Part shown: piece by piece, positions 24,317 through 32,070 of the stretch
Position numbering within the stretch: position 1 is the first letter of the stretch
Layout: each line of letters opens with the position of its first letter
NCBI GenBank assembly: GCA_002238855.1
Contig: MPND01000039.1
Location: 1-32,603, forward strand
DNA from: SAR202 cluster bacterium bin90
Lineage (GTDB): Bacteria; Chloroflexota; Dehalococcoidia; Lucifugimonadales; JADFKI01
Direction: 5' to 3'
Length of the DNA: 32,603 nt
Position numbers and translations under genes: made by a program
Notes under the pieces: generated by a model
Told to the model about the DNA's origin: nothing
Databases searched by the model: none
What the model saw: the letters and a program-made list of their open reading frames with translations, nothing else

Positions 24317-25021
24317 ATGGAAGACTCAGGACGCAGGCAGTTCGTCAAATACAGCTTCTTCAAGATCGACCCACAGTGGCGCCGCTTGCCTGAAGAACTT
24401 CGCTTTCAGAGCAAGAAGGATTTCGCGCAGGCTGTAACTGAACTGTCGGAGCAGATGTTCACGCGCTGTTTCAGCCTTGTCGGGTTACGAGGCGACTCCG
24501 ATTTCTTCCTTTGGCAGGCGGCAGATTCGCTAGAAGACATTCAGAGCGCAGCCGCCCGCCTTTGGTCGACGGACCTGGGAGCATACCTTACTCAGCCCTA
24601 TTCATACCTCGCTATGACTCGCCGTTCCCAGTATGTCGGTACCGGCAAGCACCAACATGCCGGTCAGGAAGGCACAGGCACCCGGCTGCGCCCCGGAAAA
24701 GCCGAATACTTTATCGTCTATCCCTTCCTCAAAACACGCGAATGGTATCTACTCCCGCAGGAAGAGCGCCAGCGCATGATGAACGATCATTTCACTGTTG
24801 GTCACAAATACCCATCCGTGAAGATCAACACCACCTATTCCTTCGGCCTTGACGATCAGGAGTTCGTTGTCGGCTTCGAGACCGACAGCCCCTCCGACTT
24901 CCTCGATCTGGTTATGGATCTTCGGGGTGTTCAGGGCAGCTTGTACACGTTGCGCGACACGCCTATATTCACCGGCATCCACAAGACCATCGAAGACACA
25001 CTCGACGATTTAGGCGGATAG
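24317..25021 (+). CDS. hemQ: Coproheme decarboxylase / chlorite dismutase family (HemQ/ChdC)
   Basis: HemQ (ChdC) converts Fe-coproporphyrin III to haem b by two oxidative decarboxylations, the last step of the coproporphyrin-dependent haem pathway of Gram-positive-type bacteria. The 234-residue sequence fits: VYPFLKTREWYLLPQEER, in which Tyr135 corresponds to the redox-active Tyr of the YPM-type motif, then MMNDH with proximal His158, and INTTYSFGLDDQEFVVGFETD. It lacks features of true chlorite dismutases that I could point to, so ChdC is favoured. The ATG at 24317 follows AGGAGA with a good spacing. A folded element begins four bases after the stop. Confidence 0.88.
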   Translation: MEDSGRRQFVKYSFFKIDPQWRRLPEELRFQSKKDFAQAVTELSEQMFTRCFSLVGLRGDSDFFLWQAADSLEDIQSAAARLWSTDLGAYLTQPYSYLAMTRRSQYVGTGKHQHAGQEGTGTRLRPGKAEYFIVYPFLKTREWYLLPQEERQRMMNDHFTVGHKYPSVKINTTYSFGLDDQEFVVGFETDSPSDFLDLVMDLRGVQGSLYTLRDTPIFTGIHKTIEDTLDDLGG

Positions 25022-25024
25022 TCC

Positions 25025-25090
25025 TTGCGGGGCAAACCGAGCGTGGGAGGGAACTCCCTTTTGAACTGGGCAACACCCTATACCCCGCAA
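25025..25090 (+). ncRNA. Compact folded element between hemQ and an aminotransferase gene
   Basis: TTGCGGGG (25025-25032) pairs perfectly with CCCCGCAA (25083-25090). Inside are GGGAG/CTCCC closed by a GGAA tetraloop of GNRA type (25045-25058) and a short GGG/CCC hairpin (25068-25078), giving a 66-base three-way-junction-like fold. A weak U-run (TATTTTG) follows. It could be the hemQ terminator or a leader element for the aminotransferase gene 73 bases downstream. It matches no riboswitch I recognise and is too short for a tRNA. Confidence 0.5.
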
Positions 25091-25163
25091 TATTTTGATG
25101 TTACTATCGCCAGACAGTTAGAAGTCTATTGGCAAGGCCTACGACTAGGGAGGTACTGAAAGC

Positions 25164-26528
25164 ATGGCAACCACACTGACGGGCGAACGCATTGAGGAAT
25201 TGAAACAGCAGGCAGCCGACCACTTCTGGCCGCACAACAACCCTGCGGGAAATATGGACGATGACGGCATCAAGCTCGTGCAGAGCGGCAAGGGTGTCTG
25301 GGTCGAGGATGTTGGGGGAGAGCAGTGGTTCGACACGATGGCCGGTATGTGGCTCAAGAACATTGGGCACGGTCGCAAGGAAGTTGCCGATGCTGTCTAT
25401 AACCAGATGCTGGACATCAGCTACACGCCTGGCGGAACGGTCGGCCCAACCACTGCTGAGCTCTCAGGGAGAATTGCCAGCATGGCTCCCGATAAGGAAG
25501 CCCGCACCTACTTCGTCAGCGGTGGCTCCGAAGCCGTCGAAACAGCCCTCAAGATGGCGAAGCAATACCACAAGAACAATGGCGAACCGACCCGCTATAA
25601 AGTCATCAGCAGGCGAGGCTCCTACCATGGCGCCACTCACGCCTGCATGAGTCTCGGCGGAGGTGGCGTCGGTGCTCCCATCCACTTCGGCCCGCTTATG
25701 CCCGGCAATATCCACATCACTCAGCCCGATGGTTACCGAGGCCTCTGCTGCAGCGCCGATGGCGGCTGCAACCTTCAGTGTGCCCGCGACCTGGAAGTTG
25801 CAATCCAGCACGAAGGTCCTTCAACCGTCGCAGCCTTCATTGGCGAACCGATCTCAGCTGCCGCCGGCATCCACGTCCCCCATCCCGAATACTGGCCCAC
25901 CATCCGCGAGATTTGCGACAAGTACGGTGTCATAATGATCTGCGACGAGGTCATCACCGGTTTCGGGCGCACGGGCAAGATGTTCGCCACGGAGCAGTGG
26001 GGCGTCAAGCCCGACATCTTCACGGTGGCCAAGGCACTCACCAGCGGCTATATACCCATTGGTGCTGCGATCGCAAGCAAGAAGGTCTCTGACGCCTTTA
26101 TGGGCGAAGATGCCACCTTCCGACACCTAATAACTTTTGGCGGCAACCCGGTCGCCTGCGCCGCGGCGCTCGCCAACCTCGACATCATGGAGGGCGAGGG
26201 AATGGTCGAGAACTCGGCCGAAATGGGCACATACATGTATGAGCAACTTCAGACCCTGTATGAGCATCCCATCGTCGGAGACGTTCGAGGCGGCATGGGC
26301 TTGCTCTGCGCCGTAGAGCTTGTTAAGGACAGGGACACTAAGGAGTCATTCCCCGCCGATGCAAAGCTGCCTGAGAAAATCGCTCCTCTGATGAACGAGC
26401 ATCATCTACTCGGCAGGCCTGGCAACTCCATCTACCTGGCGCCGCCGCTGTGCATCACCAGGGACGAAGTTGACCATCTGGTCTCCCAAGTTGACAGCGT
26501 AATCAGCAAGCTCGAAGCCCAACTATAG
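25164..26528 (+). CDS. Class III (omega-type) PLP-dependent aminotransferase
   Basis: The 454-residue protein is a complete class III aminotransferase. It shows the SGGSEAVETALKMA phosphate-binding region (119-132), RGSYHGATHA, CDEVITGFGRTG with the PLP-nitrogen Asp261, and the Schiff-base Lys290 in VAKALTSGYIPIG. A Cys cluster (residues 195, 196, 202, 206) lies before the large-domain core. Family members act on beta-alanine, GABA, taurine, diamines or similar terminal amines with pyruvate or 2-oxoglutarate as acceptor; the substrate cannot be chosen from sequence. GGGAGG lies about ten bases before the ATG. The nearby sulfite-oxidase-family gene makes taurine-type substrates an idea, no more. 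Confidence 0.92.
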   Translation: MATTLTGERIEELKQQAADHFWPHNNPAGNMDDDGIKLVQSGKGVWVEDVGGEQWFDTMAGMWLKNIGHGRKEVADAVYNQMLDISYTPGGTVGPTTAELSGRIASMAPDKEARTYFVSGGSEAVETALKMAKQYHKNNGEPTRYKVISRRGSYHGATHACMSLGGGGVGAPIHFGPLMPGNIHITQPDGYRGLCCSADGGCNLQCARDLEVAIQHEGPSTVAAFIGEPISAAAGIHVPHPEYWPTIREICDKYGVIMICDEVITGFGRTGKMFATEQWGVKPDIFTVAKALTSGYIPIGAAIASKKVSDAFMGEDATFRHLITFGGNPVACAAALANLDIMEGEGMVENSAEMGTYMYEQLQTLYEHPIVGDVRGGMGLLCAVELVKDRDTKESFPADAKLPEKIAPLMNEHHLLGRPGNSIYLAPPLCITRDEVDHLVSQVDSVISKLEAQL

Positions 26529-26544
26529 ATAGAATGTGAGAGTG

Positions 26545-26611
26545 TTCACCATCGGGGGGGCGCGGCGTAAAGTAGCTAATGGAGGTAGGGTGGACGAGGT
26601 AAAATGGTGAA
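26545..26611. other. Long-range inverted repeat after the aminotransferase gene
   Basis: TTCACCAT (26545-26552) and ATGGTGAA (26604-26611) are perfect eight-base arms around a purine-rich 51-base interior. Significance is uncertain. Confidence 0.3.
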
Positions 26612-26625
26612 GTCTTCAGGATGGA

Positions 26626-26659
26626 TGAGGGGCGGCTGCATTAAAGCAGCCGCCCCTCA
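26626..26659. terminator. Strong hairpin terminator between convergent genes
   Basis: A perfect 14-bp GC-rich stem (26626-26639 with 26646-26659) with the loop ATTAAA is followed by CTTTGG on the plus strand. It separates the class III aminotransferase gene from the convergent NIPSNAP gene and can serve both, although neither side has a long U-run. Confidence 0.8.
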
Positions 26660-26673
26660 CTTTGGCCCGCAGT

Positions 26674-27288
26674 TTATTGCAAAGGCGAGAATTCTGCAGG
26701 CATGAGAATCTTGCTCTCCTGGTGAAGAGGTACCGCGGAGATTCTGGGAGGCCAGATACTTTTTGCGCGCGTCTCCTCACGAATTCTCATGCGCTGCTCG
26801 AAACTTTCATAAGCCCAGATATGGGTCCACAGGTTCATTGTGCCGCCGTCCGAGCGGAATGCACCGACCAGCGGCGAATAATTCTCGCGTCTTTCGATTT
26901 CATTGCCCCACGCCTCTATGACATTCGGTATGTCGGCGGGACGGTACATGTCCGTCCTCATCTCATAGATTGGACCAAGATTTGCCTCGGCGAGCGGTCG
27001 CATGAACGGTGCCGGCAAGTAAATATCCTGATGCATGTTGACCACGAATTCAGCGTTCAATTCGCCCCATATATTTCTGGACTGCATGATTGCCCGCGAC
27101 GCGGTGCGGTGCGCTGTGTTCTCATACGGCCAGATGTGAATAATCTGGTTAAGTGGTCCCGCCTCGGTGTGCCAGAAACCGGCAAGCGGGGAGATTGCGA
27201 CCCTCTTTGGAAGAACTTCAGCGACGGCTCGCTCCAGCTCAGGAACACTAAGAGGCATCACATCGTAAGTATGAACATCGTACAACAT
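26674..27288 (-). CDS. NIPSNAP family protein, paralogue A
   Basis: A 204-residue protein of two consecutive dimeric-alpha/beta-barrel NIPSNAP-type domains: residues 1-100 beginning MLYDVHTYDV and residues 101-204 beginning GPIYEMRTDMYRP. Typical signatures are HTEAGPLNQIIHIWPYE in the first half and IEAWGNEIERRENYSPLVGAF with HIWAYESFEQRMRIRE in the second. The family function is poorly known; related barrels bind small organic molecules or act as monooxygenase-like enzymes. By hand alignment it is about 60% identical, without gaps, to the neighbouring paralogue. AGGAG precedes the ATG by seven bases and it has its own promoter candidate. Confidence 0.9.
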   Translation of the reverse strand: MLYDVHTYDVMPLSVPELERAVAEVLPKRVAISPLAGFWHTEAGPLNQIIHIWPYENTAHRTASRAIMQSRNIWGELNAEFVVNMHQDIYLPAPFMRPLAEANLGPIYEMRTDMYRPADIPNVIEAWGNEIERRENYSPLVGAFRSDGGTMNLWTHIWAYESFEQRMRIREETRAKSIWPPRISAVPLHQESKILMPAEFSPLQ

Positions 27289-27323
27289 ATCAATTCTCCT
27301 TATACTAACCAGTCCATGGTTGA

Positions 27324-27352
27324 AGTATAATATATACTAAATGGATATGCAA
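27324..27352 (-). promoter_or_regulatory. Promoter candidate for NIPSNAP paralogue A
   Basis: On the minus strand TTGCAT (27347-27352) and TATACT (27324-27329) are 17 bases apart. Transcription would begin about 30 bases before the ATG at 27288. This suggests the second paralogue can be expressed independently of the first. Confidence 0.55.
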
Positions 27353-27423
27353 CCCCTATATGCCCAGCTTTATCCGACTACCATGGAGCGGCGGATGTCA
27401 GACTGAAACATCTCCCGGATGTA

Positions 27424-28038
27424 CTACTGCATGGGCGAGCACTCAGCCGGCAGCAGAATCTTGTTCTCCTGGTGTACCGGCGCGACCGGGCTGGCCGGCG
27501 GCCACACGCCCTTTGCCCTGGTCTCGTCGCGCACCTGCATCCGGTGCTCGAAGCTCTCGTATGCCCACATGTGTACCCATTTGTTCAGGGCGCCAACGTC
27601 CGAATAGTACGCCCCGACGAGTGGAGAGTACTTCTCACGCTCCTCGATCGCGCTTCCCCACGCCTCGATGACCTTAGGAATGTCACCTGGCTGATAGGTG
27701 TAAATGCGAATCTCGTATATCGGCCCAACCTTGCGCTCGCCGAGAGGCCTGGTGAAGGGCGCGGGCAGGTAGAAGTCCGATTGCATATTGACGATGAATT
27801 CTGATGTGTTTGGGGGCCACGAGCCTGCAGCCTGAGCCTTGCCTCTCGTCTCGGTGCGATGGTTCATGTCATCATAGGGCCAGATGTGCAGCACCTGGTT
27901 CAATGGACCTGCCTCAGTGTGCCATAGCCCGCCCAAAGGGGAGAATTCCAGTCTTCCCGGAAGCTTCTCGCCAAAGCGCTTCTCGAACTCAGGCACGCTT
28001 CGCGGCGTCAAATCGTATGTCCGAAACTCATAAAGCAT
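27424..28038 (-). CDS. NIPSNAP family protein, paralogue B
   Basis: This 204-residue twin of the gene downstream has the same two-domain layout: MLYEFRTYDL at the start, HTEAGPLNQVLHIWPYD in the first domain, then GPIYEIRIYTYQPGDIPKV and IEAWGSAIEEREKYSPLVG with HMWAYESFEHRMQVRD in the second. AGGAG lies five bases before its ATG, and the leader (GTATAAGGAG) resembles that of paralogue A, so the duplication included the ribosome site. The class IV aminotransferase gene ends 62 bases upstream in the same direction, suggesting cotranscription. Function unknown. Confidence 0.9.
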   Translation of the reverse strand: MLYEFRTYDLTPRSVPEFEKRFGEKLPGRLEFSPLGGLWHTEAGPLNQVLHIWPYDDMNHRTETRGKAQAAGSWPPNTSEFIVNMQSDFYLPAPFTRPLGERKVGPIYEIRIYTYQPGDIPKVIEAWGSAIEEREKYSPLVGAYYSDVGALNKWVHMWAYESFEHRMQVRDETRAKGVWPPASPVAPVHQENKILLPAECSPMQ

Positions 28039-28099
28039 ATCTACTCCTTATACTTAACCTATCTGCTTTTGCTTTTCACGCTGCAAGTAGTCAGCGGTT

Positions 28100-29065
28100 C
28101 TAATACACTCCCGAGCGCCATTCAGGATAGCGTGAGTCCTTGCCCCGCACTATGTCGTGGAACAGTTGCTCAAGCTGCGATACAAGGGGACCCATTCCTC
28201 CATTTCCAATTTGGTAACCGTCGATGCTGCCAACGGCCTGCAACTCGGCCCCCGTGCCGCAGATGAACACCTCGTCGGCGATGTAGAGCTCCGTGCGGTC
28301 GATGTCCCGCTCCACAACCTGGACGCCAAGCTCATCCTGAAATAGGTGCCGAACGACATCACGAGTTATGCTTTCCAGTATGCCGGCGGATACCGGAGGG
28401 GTGATCGCCACTCCATCACGCACGATGTAAAGGCAAGCGTAGGAGATCTCCGACACCTTGCCCTGTGGATTCAAAATGATGCCGAAGTCATACCCGTGCC
28501 GCGACGACTCGTCAGCGACATAGCGGCTATTCTGGTAGTTCGCAATCGCCTTTACTCGTGGGGGCATGACATTATCGGAAATACGCGTCCATGAACTAAC
28601 GCCGCAACTCGTGATTTGACCAGAACCCAAAACGGAACCAATCTGCCGGTTGAATATAGTGATGTCTCCTGGCCGTTCCGATACCGGCAGGTATCCCGGA
28701 GTGGTGCTGCCGCCAAAATATGCAAGCGGCTGAATGTATATGTCGTCCCTGAACTCGTTCGCCTGCACGAGATCGACGATGGTGCGCTTCAGTTCGGCAA
28801 CAGACCAGGGTGAGGTCATCCTCATGACCTTCATCGATCGAAGAAGCCGTTCGAGATGTAGGTCGAGGTGGAATATGTTGAGCTGCTCTTCCTCCGAGTT
28901 CCAGTAACCGCGGATACCTTCGAAGACCATTGAGATTGCAGACCAACCAAGCGTAGATGCATGAACTACCGCGTCGTCCCATGCAACGAGTTCGCCAGAC
29001 ATCCACACGTAACTTGGGTCCGAGCCCATGGCGCCCAGCGTGTCCTTAACTTCATCAGTGCTCAT
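28100..29065 (-). CDS. ilvE: Class IV aminotransferase, branched-chain (IlvE) type
   Basis: A fold-type IV PLP enzyme of 321 residues. Family features are VFEGIRGY (residues 47-54), HLDLHLERLLRSM, the Schiff-base Lys172 in RVKAIANYQNS, SITRDVVRHL and the terminal GTGAELQAVGSIDGYQIG. Branched-chain transaminases interconvert Leu, Ile and Val with their 2-oxo acids. Some highly conserved positions differ: the usual EGSGENIF is EISYACLY, and the Gly of GITRD is Ser, so a shifted substrate range or a D-amino-acid or aminodeoxychorismate-type activity is possible. The ATG at 29065 is preceded by AGGAAGTGA. The gene heads a unit with two NIPSNAP genes and is divergent from the DUF885 gene. Confidence 0.82.
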   Translation of the reverse strand: MSTDEVKDTLGAMGSDPSYVWMSGELVAWDDAVVHASTLGWSAISMVFEGIRGYWNSEEEQLNIFHLDLHLERLLRSMKVMRMTSPWSVAELKRTIVDLVQANEFRDDIYIQPLAYFGGSTTPGYLPVSERPGDITIFNRQIGSVLGSGQITSCGVSSWTRISDNVMPPRVKAIANYQNSRYVADESSRHGYDFGIILNPQGKVSEISYACLYIVRDGVAITPPVSAGILESITRDVVRHLFQDELGVQVVERDIDRTELYIADEVFICGTGAELQAVGSIDGYQIGNGGMGPLVSQLEQLFHDIVRGKDSRYPEWRSGVY

Positions 29066-29162
29066 CTGACATCACTTCCTGTGCACTACTCTCTTGGATT
29101 CGTCAATGAAGCGTATCACGCTCATGGTTGTCATGTGAACCATTAAGCTACATCGGCAATTT

Positions 29163-29186
29163 CCAATGAATCATTGGCGTTATAGT
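29163..29186 (+). promoter_or_regulatory. Palindrome next to a -10 box, upstream of the DUF885 gene
   Basis: CCAATGA-A-TCATTGG (29163-29177) is a perfect 15-base palindrome with a single centre base. TATAGT, a likely -10 box, follows at 29181-29186 and no good -35 is present. The palindrome occupies the -35/spacer region, where a repressor or activator dimer would act. A further ATGGTT/AACCAT inverted repeat lies at 29124-29143. Confidence 0.45.
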
Positions 29187-29233
29187 AGAATGAGCGAGGC
29201 AATTGACACGGCAATCGCTAGCGGGAGAAACCG

Positions 29234-30883
29234 ATGACGAACAGCGCCAACCGCCTCTTTGAAGCGGCGATTGAACGAATACTCGCCGAAACCTGGGAGC
29301 ATTATCCCAGTACGGCCTCGCAACTGGGGCTACACGAGTACGATGGTCGCCTGCCCAGCATATCAATGGCTGGCCTGGCAAAGAGGGTAGGCATGCTTAG
29401 GCAAGGGCTGGCGTTGTTGGAGGACATCGACACCGCAGCCCTGAATACCACGAACTACTATGATCACCGCATTATGAAGGGGGCACTGCAGAGGGAGCTG
29501 CTGGAACTCACCGATTTGCGCTGGCATGAGACCAATCCGATGGCGATGTTGTGGCACATTGACCTGAGTGGGTATGTGCAGCGAAACTATGCTCCGCTGG
29601 AGCAGCGGGTAGAGGGCTTGACGCAGGCTTTGAGTGCGGTTCCGCGCTACCTTGGAGAACTGAGGTCGGTGATGAGCGGGCGGCTCGCCGGACCGGTACT
29701 GGATGCGAGCATCGAGGCTTACACCGGAATCGCCACATTCTATGAGCAAGACCTTGTAGAGGCGACAGGCGAGCTTCAGTCTTCCGAGTCGCGTCGCGCC
29801 TTTGAGGAAGCCCGCAACCACGCTACCAAGTCGGTGCATGAATTCGTGGAACATCTGAAGTCGCTTCGCCCATACGCCGATGCGAACTATGCGATCGGCA
29901 AGGACAGGTTCTCGGCGCTGCTCAAGCACGGTGAAATGGTAGATATGCAGCCGGAGCAACTTTTGAACATCGGAGAGGCTGACCTGAAGCTCAACCTCGA
30001 ATGTTTCACGGAGGTTGCAGCGAAGATAGACGGAAGCAAGTCCCCCGCGGAGGTGATCGAGGCTGTGGCAGCGGACCACCCTGCACCTGACGCACTCATC
30101 GCGGAAACCCGCGACATGCTGGAAGATATCCGACAATACCTCACTGAACACGACATAGTAAGCGTGCCGTCGGAGATTCGCTGTGAAACGGTGCCCACAC
30201 CATCGTTCATGAGATGGGCGTTCGCGGCGCTGGACTTTCCGGGGCCTTATGAGGAGAAGGCGACGGAGACCTATTACTATGTAACGCCTGTCGAGGAGCA
30301 TTGGAGCGATGCCGAGAAGGAGGAGTGGCTGACTTCGTTCAATTACGCGACTCTGCGGGCAGTGTCGGTACATGAGGCCTACCCTGGGCACTATGTCCAT
30401 TACCTGCACACGCGGAGCGCGGAGTCGGTAATCAGCCGGGTGTTTGGCGCGTACTCTTTCTGGGAGGGTTGGGCGCATTATGCCGAGCAGATGATGGTGG
30501 AAGCTGGCTACCTTGCCGAACCTGTGAACCAGATGGGACAGTTGATGGAGGCGCTGTTGCGGGACTGCCGTTTCATCTGCGCCATCAAGATGCACACTCA
30601 GGGCATGACCGTGGATGAGGCTACGCGATTCTTCATGGAGAACGCCTTCCTTGAGGAGTTGCCCGCCCGCAAAGAGGCGATGCGAGGGACATTCGATCCT
30701 ATGTATTTGAACTACACGCTGGGCAAGCTGATGATTCTGAAGCTGCGGGCGGATTTTCAGCGAGCCAAGGGCGATGCCTACTCGCTGAAGGCTTTTCACG
30801 ACGAATTCCTGTCGTATGGGGCGCCGCCGATTCCGCTGGTAAGGGAGATGATGCTGGTCGGGGACTCCGGCGACATCCTGTAA
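29234..30883 (+). CDS. DUF885 family protein, putative zinc metallopeptidase
   Basis: The 549-residue protein has the DUF885 hallmarks: SVHEAYPGHYVHYLH with His380, Glu381 and His386 as candidate metal and catalytic residues, then FWEGWAHYAEQM with Glu411 and Glu418, and a C-terminal region YTLGKLMILKLR. The layout resembles M32/thermolysin-like carboxypeptidase folds, and some family members have shown peptidase activity, but substrates are largely unknown. There is no signal peptide, so it should act in the cytoplasm. GGGAG precedes the ATG at 29234 by six bases. Its stop lies five bases from the convergent CoA-transferase stop, and no terminator fits between. Confidence 0.88.
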   Translation: MTNSANRLFEAAIERILAETWEHYPSTASQLGLHEYDGRLPSISMAGLAKRVGMLRQGLALLEDIDTAALNTTNYYDHRIMKGALQRELLELTDLRWHETNPMAMLWHIDLSGYVQRNYAPLEQRVEGLTQALSAVPRYLGELRSVMSGRLAGPVLDASIEAYTGIATFYEQDLVEATGELQSSESRRAFEEARNHATKSVHEFVEHLKSLRPYADANYAIGKDRFSALLKHGEMVDMQPEQLLNIGEADLKLNLECFTEVAAKIDGSKSPAEVIEAVAADHPAPDALIAETRDMLEDIRQYLTEHDIVSVPSEIRCETVPTPSFMRWAFAALDFPGPYEEKATETYYYVTPVEEHWSDAEKEEWLTSFNYATLRAVSVHEAYPGHYVHYLHTRSAESVISRVFGAYSFWEGWAHYAEQMMVEAGYLAEPVNQMGQLMEALLRDCRFICAIKMHTQGMTVDEATRFFMENAFLEELPARKEAMRGTFDPMYLNYTLGKLMILKLRADFQRAKGDAYSLKAFHDEFLSYGAPPIPLVREMMLVGDSGDIL

Positions 30884-30888
30884 GCCGG

Positions 30889-31971
30889 TCAGAGTTGCGC
30901 CAGAATCTCGTTGGTGTGCTCGCCGAGCGCGGGGGCGTGCCTTCGAATTCCACCTTCGTTCTCGCTGATGTGTACCTGAATGCCGACCTGCCGCATGGGG
31001 CCGAACACGGGGTCGTCCACGACGACGACGGCACCCATTGCGCCGGACTGCTCGCAGTCTAGCCACTCGTCGACCGTGCGGCACATGGTGCAGGGCACGC
31101 CTGCTTCATCCATGATTTGCTCCCATTCTAAGGCAGTGCGGGTGCTCCATACTTCTTCGAGGGTGGCAATCCAGAGTTGCCTGTCCTCGGGGTGTGCCAG
31201 AAGGCTTTCAGTATCGAGCAGGGGGTCAGCCCACTCCGGGTGTCCGAAGGCGGCCACCATAGGTATGAGGGCGCGGGGATAGCCTGCGTTGAGATTGATC
31301 CAGCGACCATCACTGCACTCGTAGAAACGGGCGACGACCGGATGGGGTGAAGCATCATCCGCGCCCTCGGGGAGTACGACGACCTGGGCACCCATCGCGC
31401 CGAACAGGGCGTCGTAGAGGGGCATATCGATGCGCTGGCCCACGCCTGTCGCTTCCTTGTGAAGCAGCGCGGCGATGACGGCGGGGGCGGATGTCAGCGC
31501 TCCGAATATGCTCGCGTGGGGCACTGAGATGAAGCTGGGCGCTCCGGTTCCCCGGTCGGCGTAGATGCCGGTTGCGGCTGCGACAAGCGTCTCGTGGGGA
31601 GGTAGTGGGGCGTTGGGGTGCTCGGAGCCGAAGGCGGGCAGCCATACTGTTATGAGATGGGGGTTGGCTGACTGAATCTCTTCGATGGCTGCACCGTGCG
31701 GAAGGCGTTCGGAGTCGCAGATCAATATAGCTGCGGTGGAGGCGAGCTTTTCCACGAAGCCGGCGGCTTCGCCGGAGGCGGGATCGATGATGACTGATTT
31801 CTTGTTTCTGTTCCAGACGGCGAATGGCGTGTCGCCGCGCATTCTGCTGCCTTTCGGCGGCTCGAGCTTGATGACCTCTGCGCCCTGGTCGGCGAGAAGC
31901 ATGCCGAGCAATTGCGATGCGACATAGTCGCCGAACTCCAGAACGCGATAGCCGTCCAGTACGCCACTCAA
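30889..31971 (-). CDS. CaiB/BaiF family (class III) CoA-transferase
   Basis: Class III CoA-transferases move CoA between organic acids (formyl-CoA/oxalate, carnitine and others). The 360-residue sequence begins GYRVLEFGDYVASQLLGMLLADQGAEVIKLEPP and continues with NRNKKSVIID and GQRIDMPLYDALF, where Asp187 aligns with the catalytic Asp. It is somewhat shorter than typical members (about 390-430), with the small domain intact in outline. The start is TTG at 31971, preceded by GGGAGG at a seven-base spacing. A single-gene unit with its own palindrome-bearing promoter; substrate unknown. Confidence 0.9.
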   Translation of the reverse strand: MSGVLDGYRVLEFGDYVASQLLGMLLADQGAEVIKLEPPKGSRMRGDTPFAVWNRNKKSVIIDPASGEAAGFVEKLASTAAILICDSERLPHGAAIEEIQSANPHLITVWLPAFGSEHPNAPLPPHETLVAAATGIYADRGTGAPSFISVPHASIFGALTSAPAVIAALLHKEATGVGQRIDMPLYDALFGAMGAQVVVLPEGADDASPHPVVARFYECSDGRWINLNAGYPRALIPMVAAFGHPEWADPLLDTESLLAHPEDRQLWIATLEEVWSTRTALEWEQIMDEAGVPCTMCRTVDEWLDCEQSGAMGAVVVVDDPVFGPMRQVGIQVHISENEGGIRRHAPALGEHTNEILAQL

Positions 31972-32006
31972 ATTGTCGCCTCCCGATTCTGGTGGTGTCT
32001 AACAGT

Positions 32007-32033
32007 CACGCCTGATCAGGCGTGGGAATTATA
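32007..32033 (-). promoter_or_regulatory. Extended -10 promoter with 18-bp palindrome, CoA-transferase gene
   Basis: On the minus strand TGTTATAAT (TATAAT = 32028-32033 with TG one base upstream) is a perfect extended -10 motif; no -35 box is seen, as is common for such promoters. CACGCCTGATCAGGCGTG (32007-32024) is a perfect palindrome covering the expected transcription start, an ideal repressor site. The start codon lies about 36 bases downstream. Confidence 0.6.
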
Positions 32034-32070
32034 ACACCGCAGGGTATATCGGGGAGATTTTGGAAAATGC

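Noticed and set aside
25025..25090. tRNA gene
   Set aside because: The closing stem looks like an acceptor stem, but the element is only 66 bases long and has no TTC-type T loop or anticodon arm.
29363..31084. 573-codon open frame on the minus strand opposite the DUF885 gene
   Set aside because: It is antisense to a gene with clear family motifs, has an Arg/His/Gln-rich composition typical of shadow frames, and also runs into the CoA-transferase gene.
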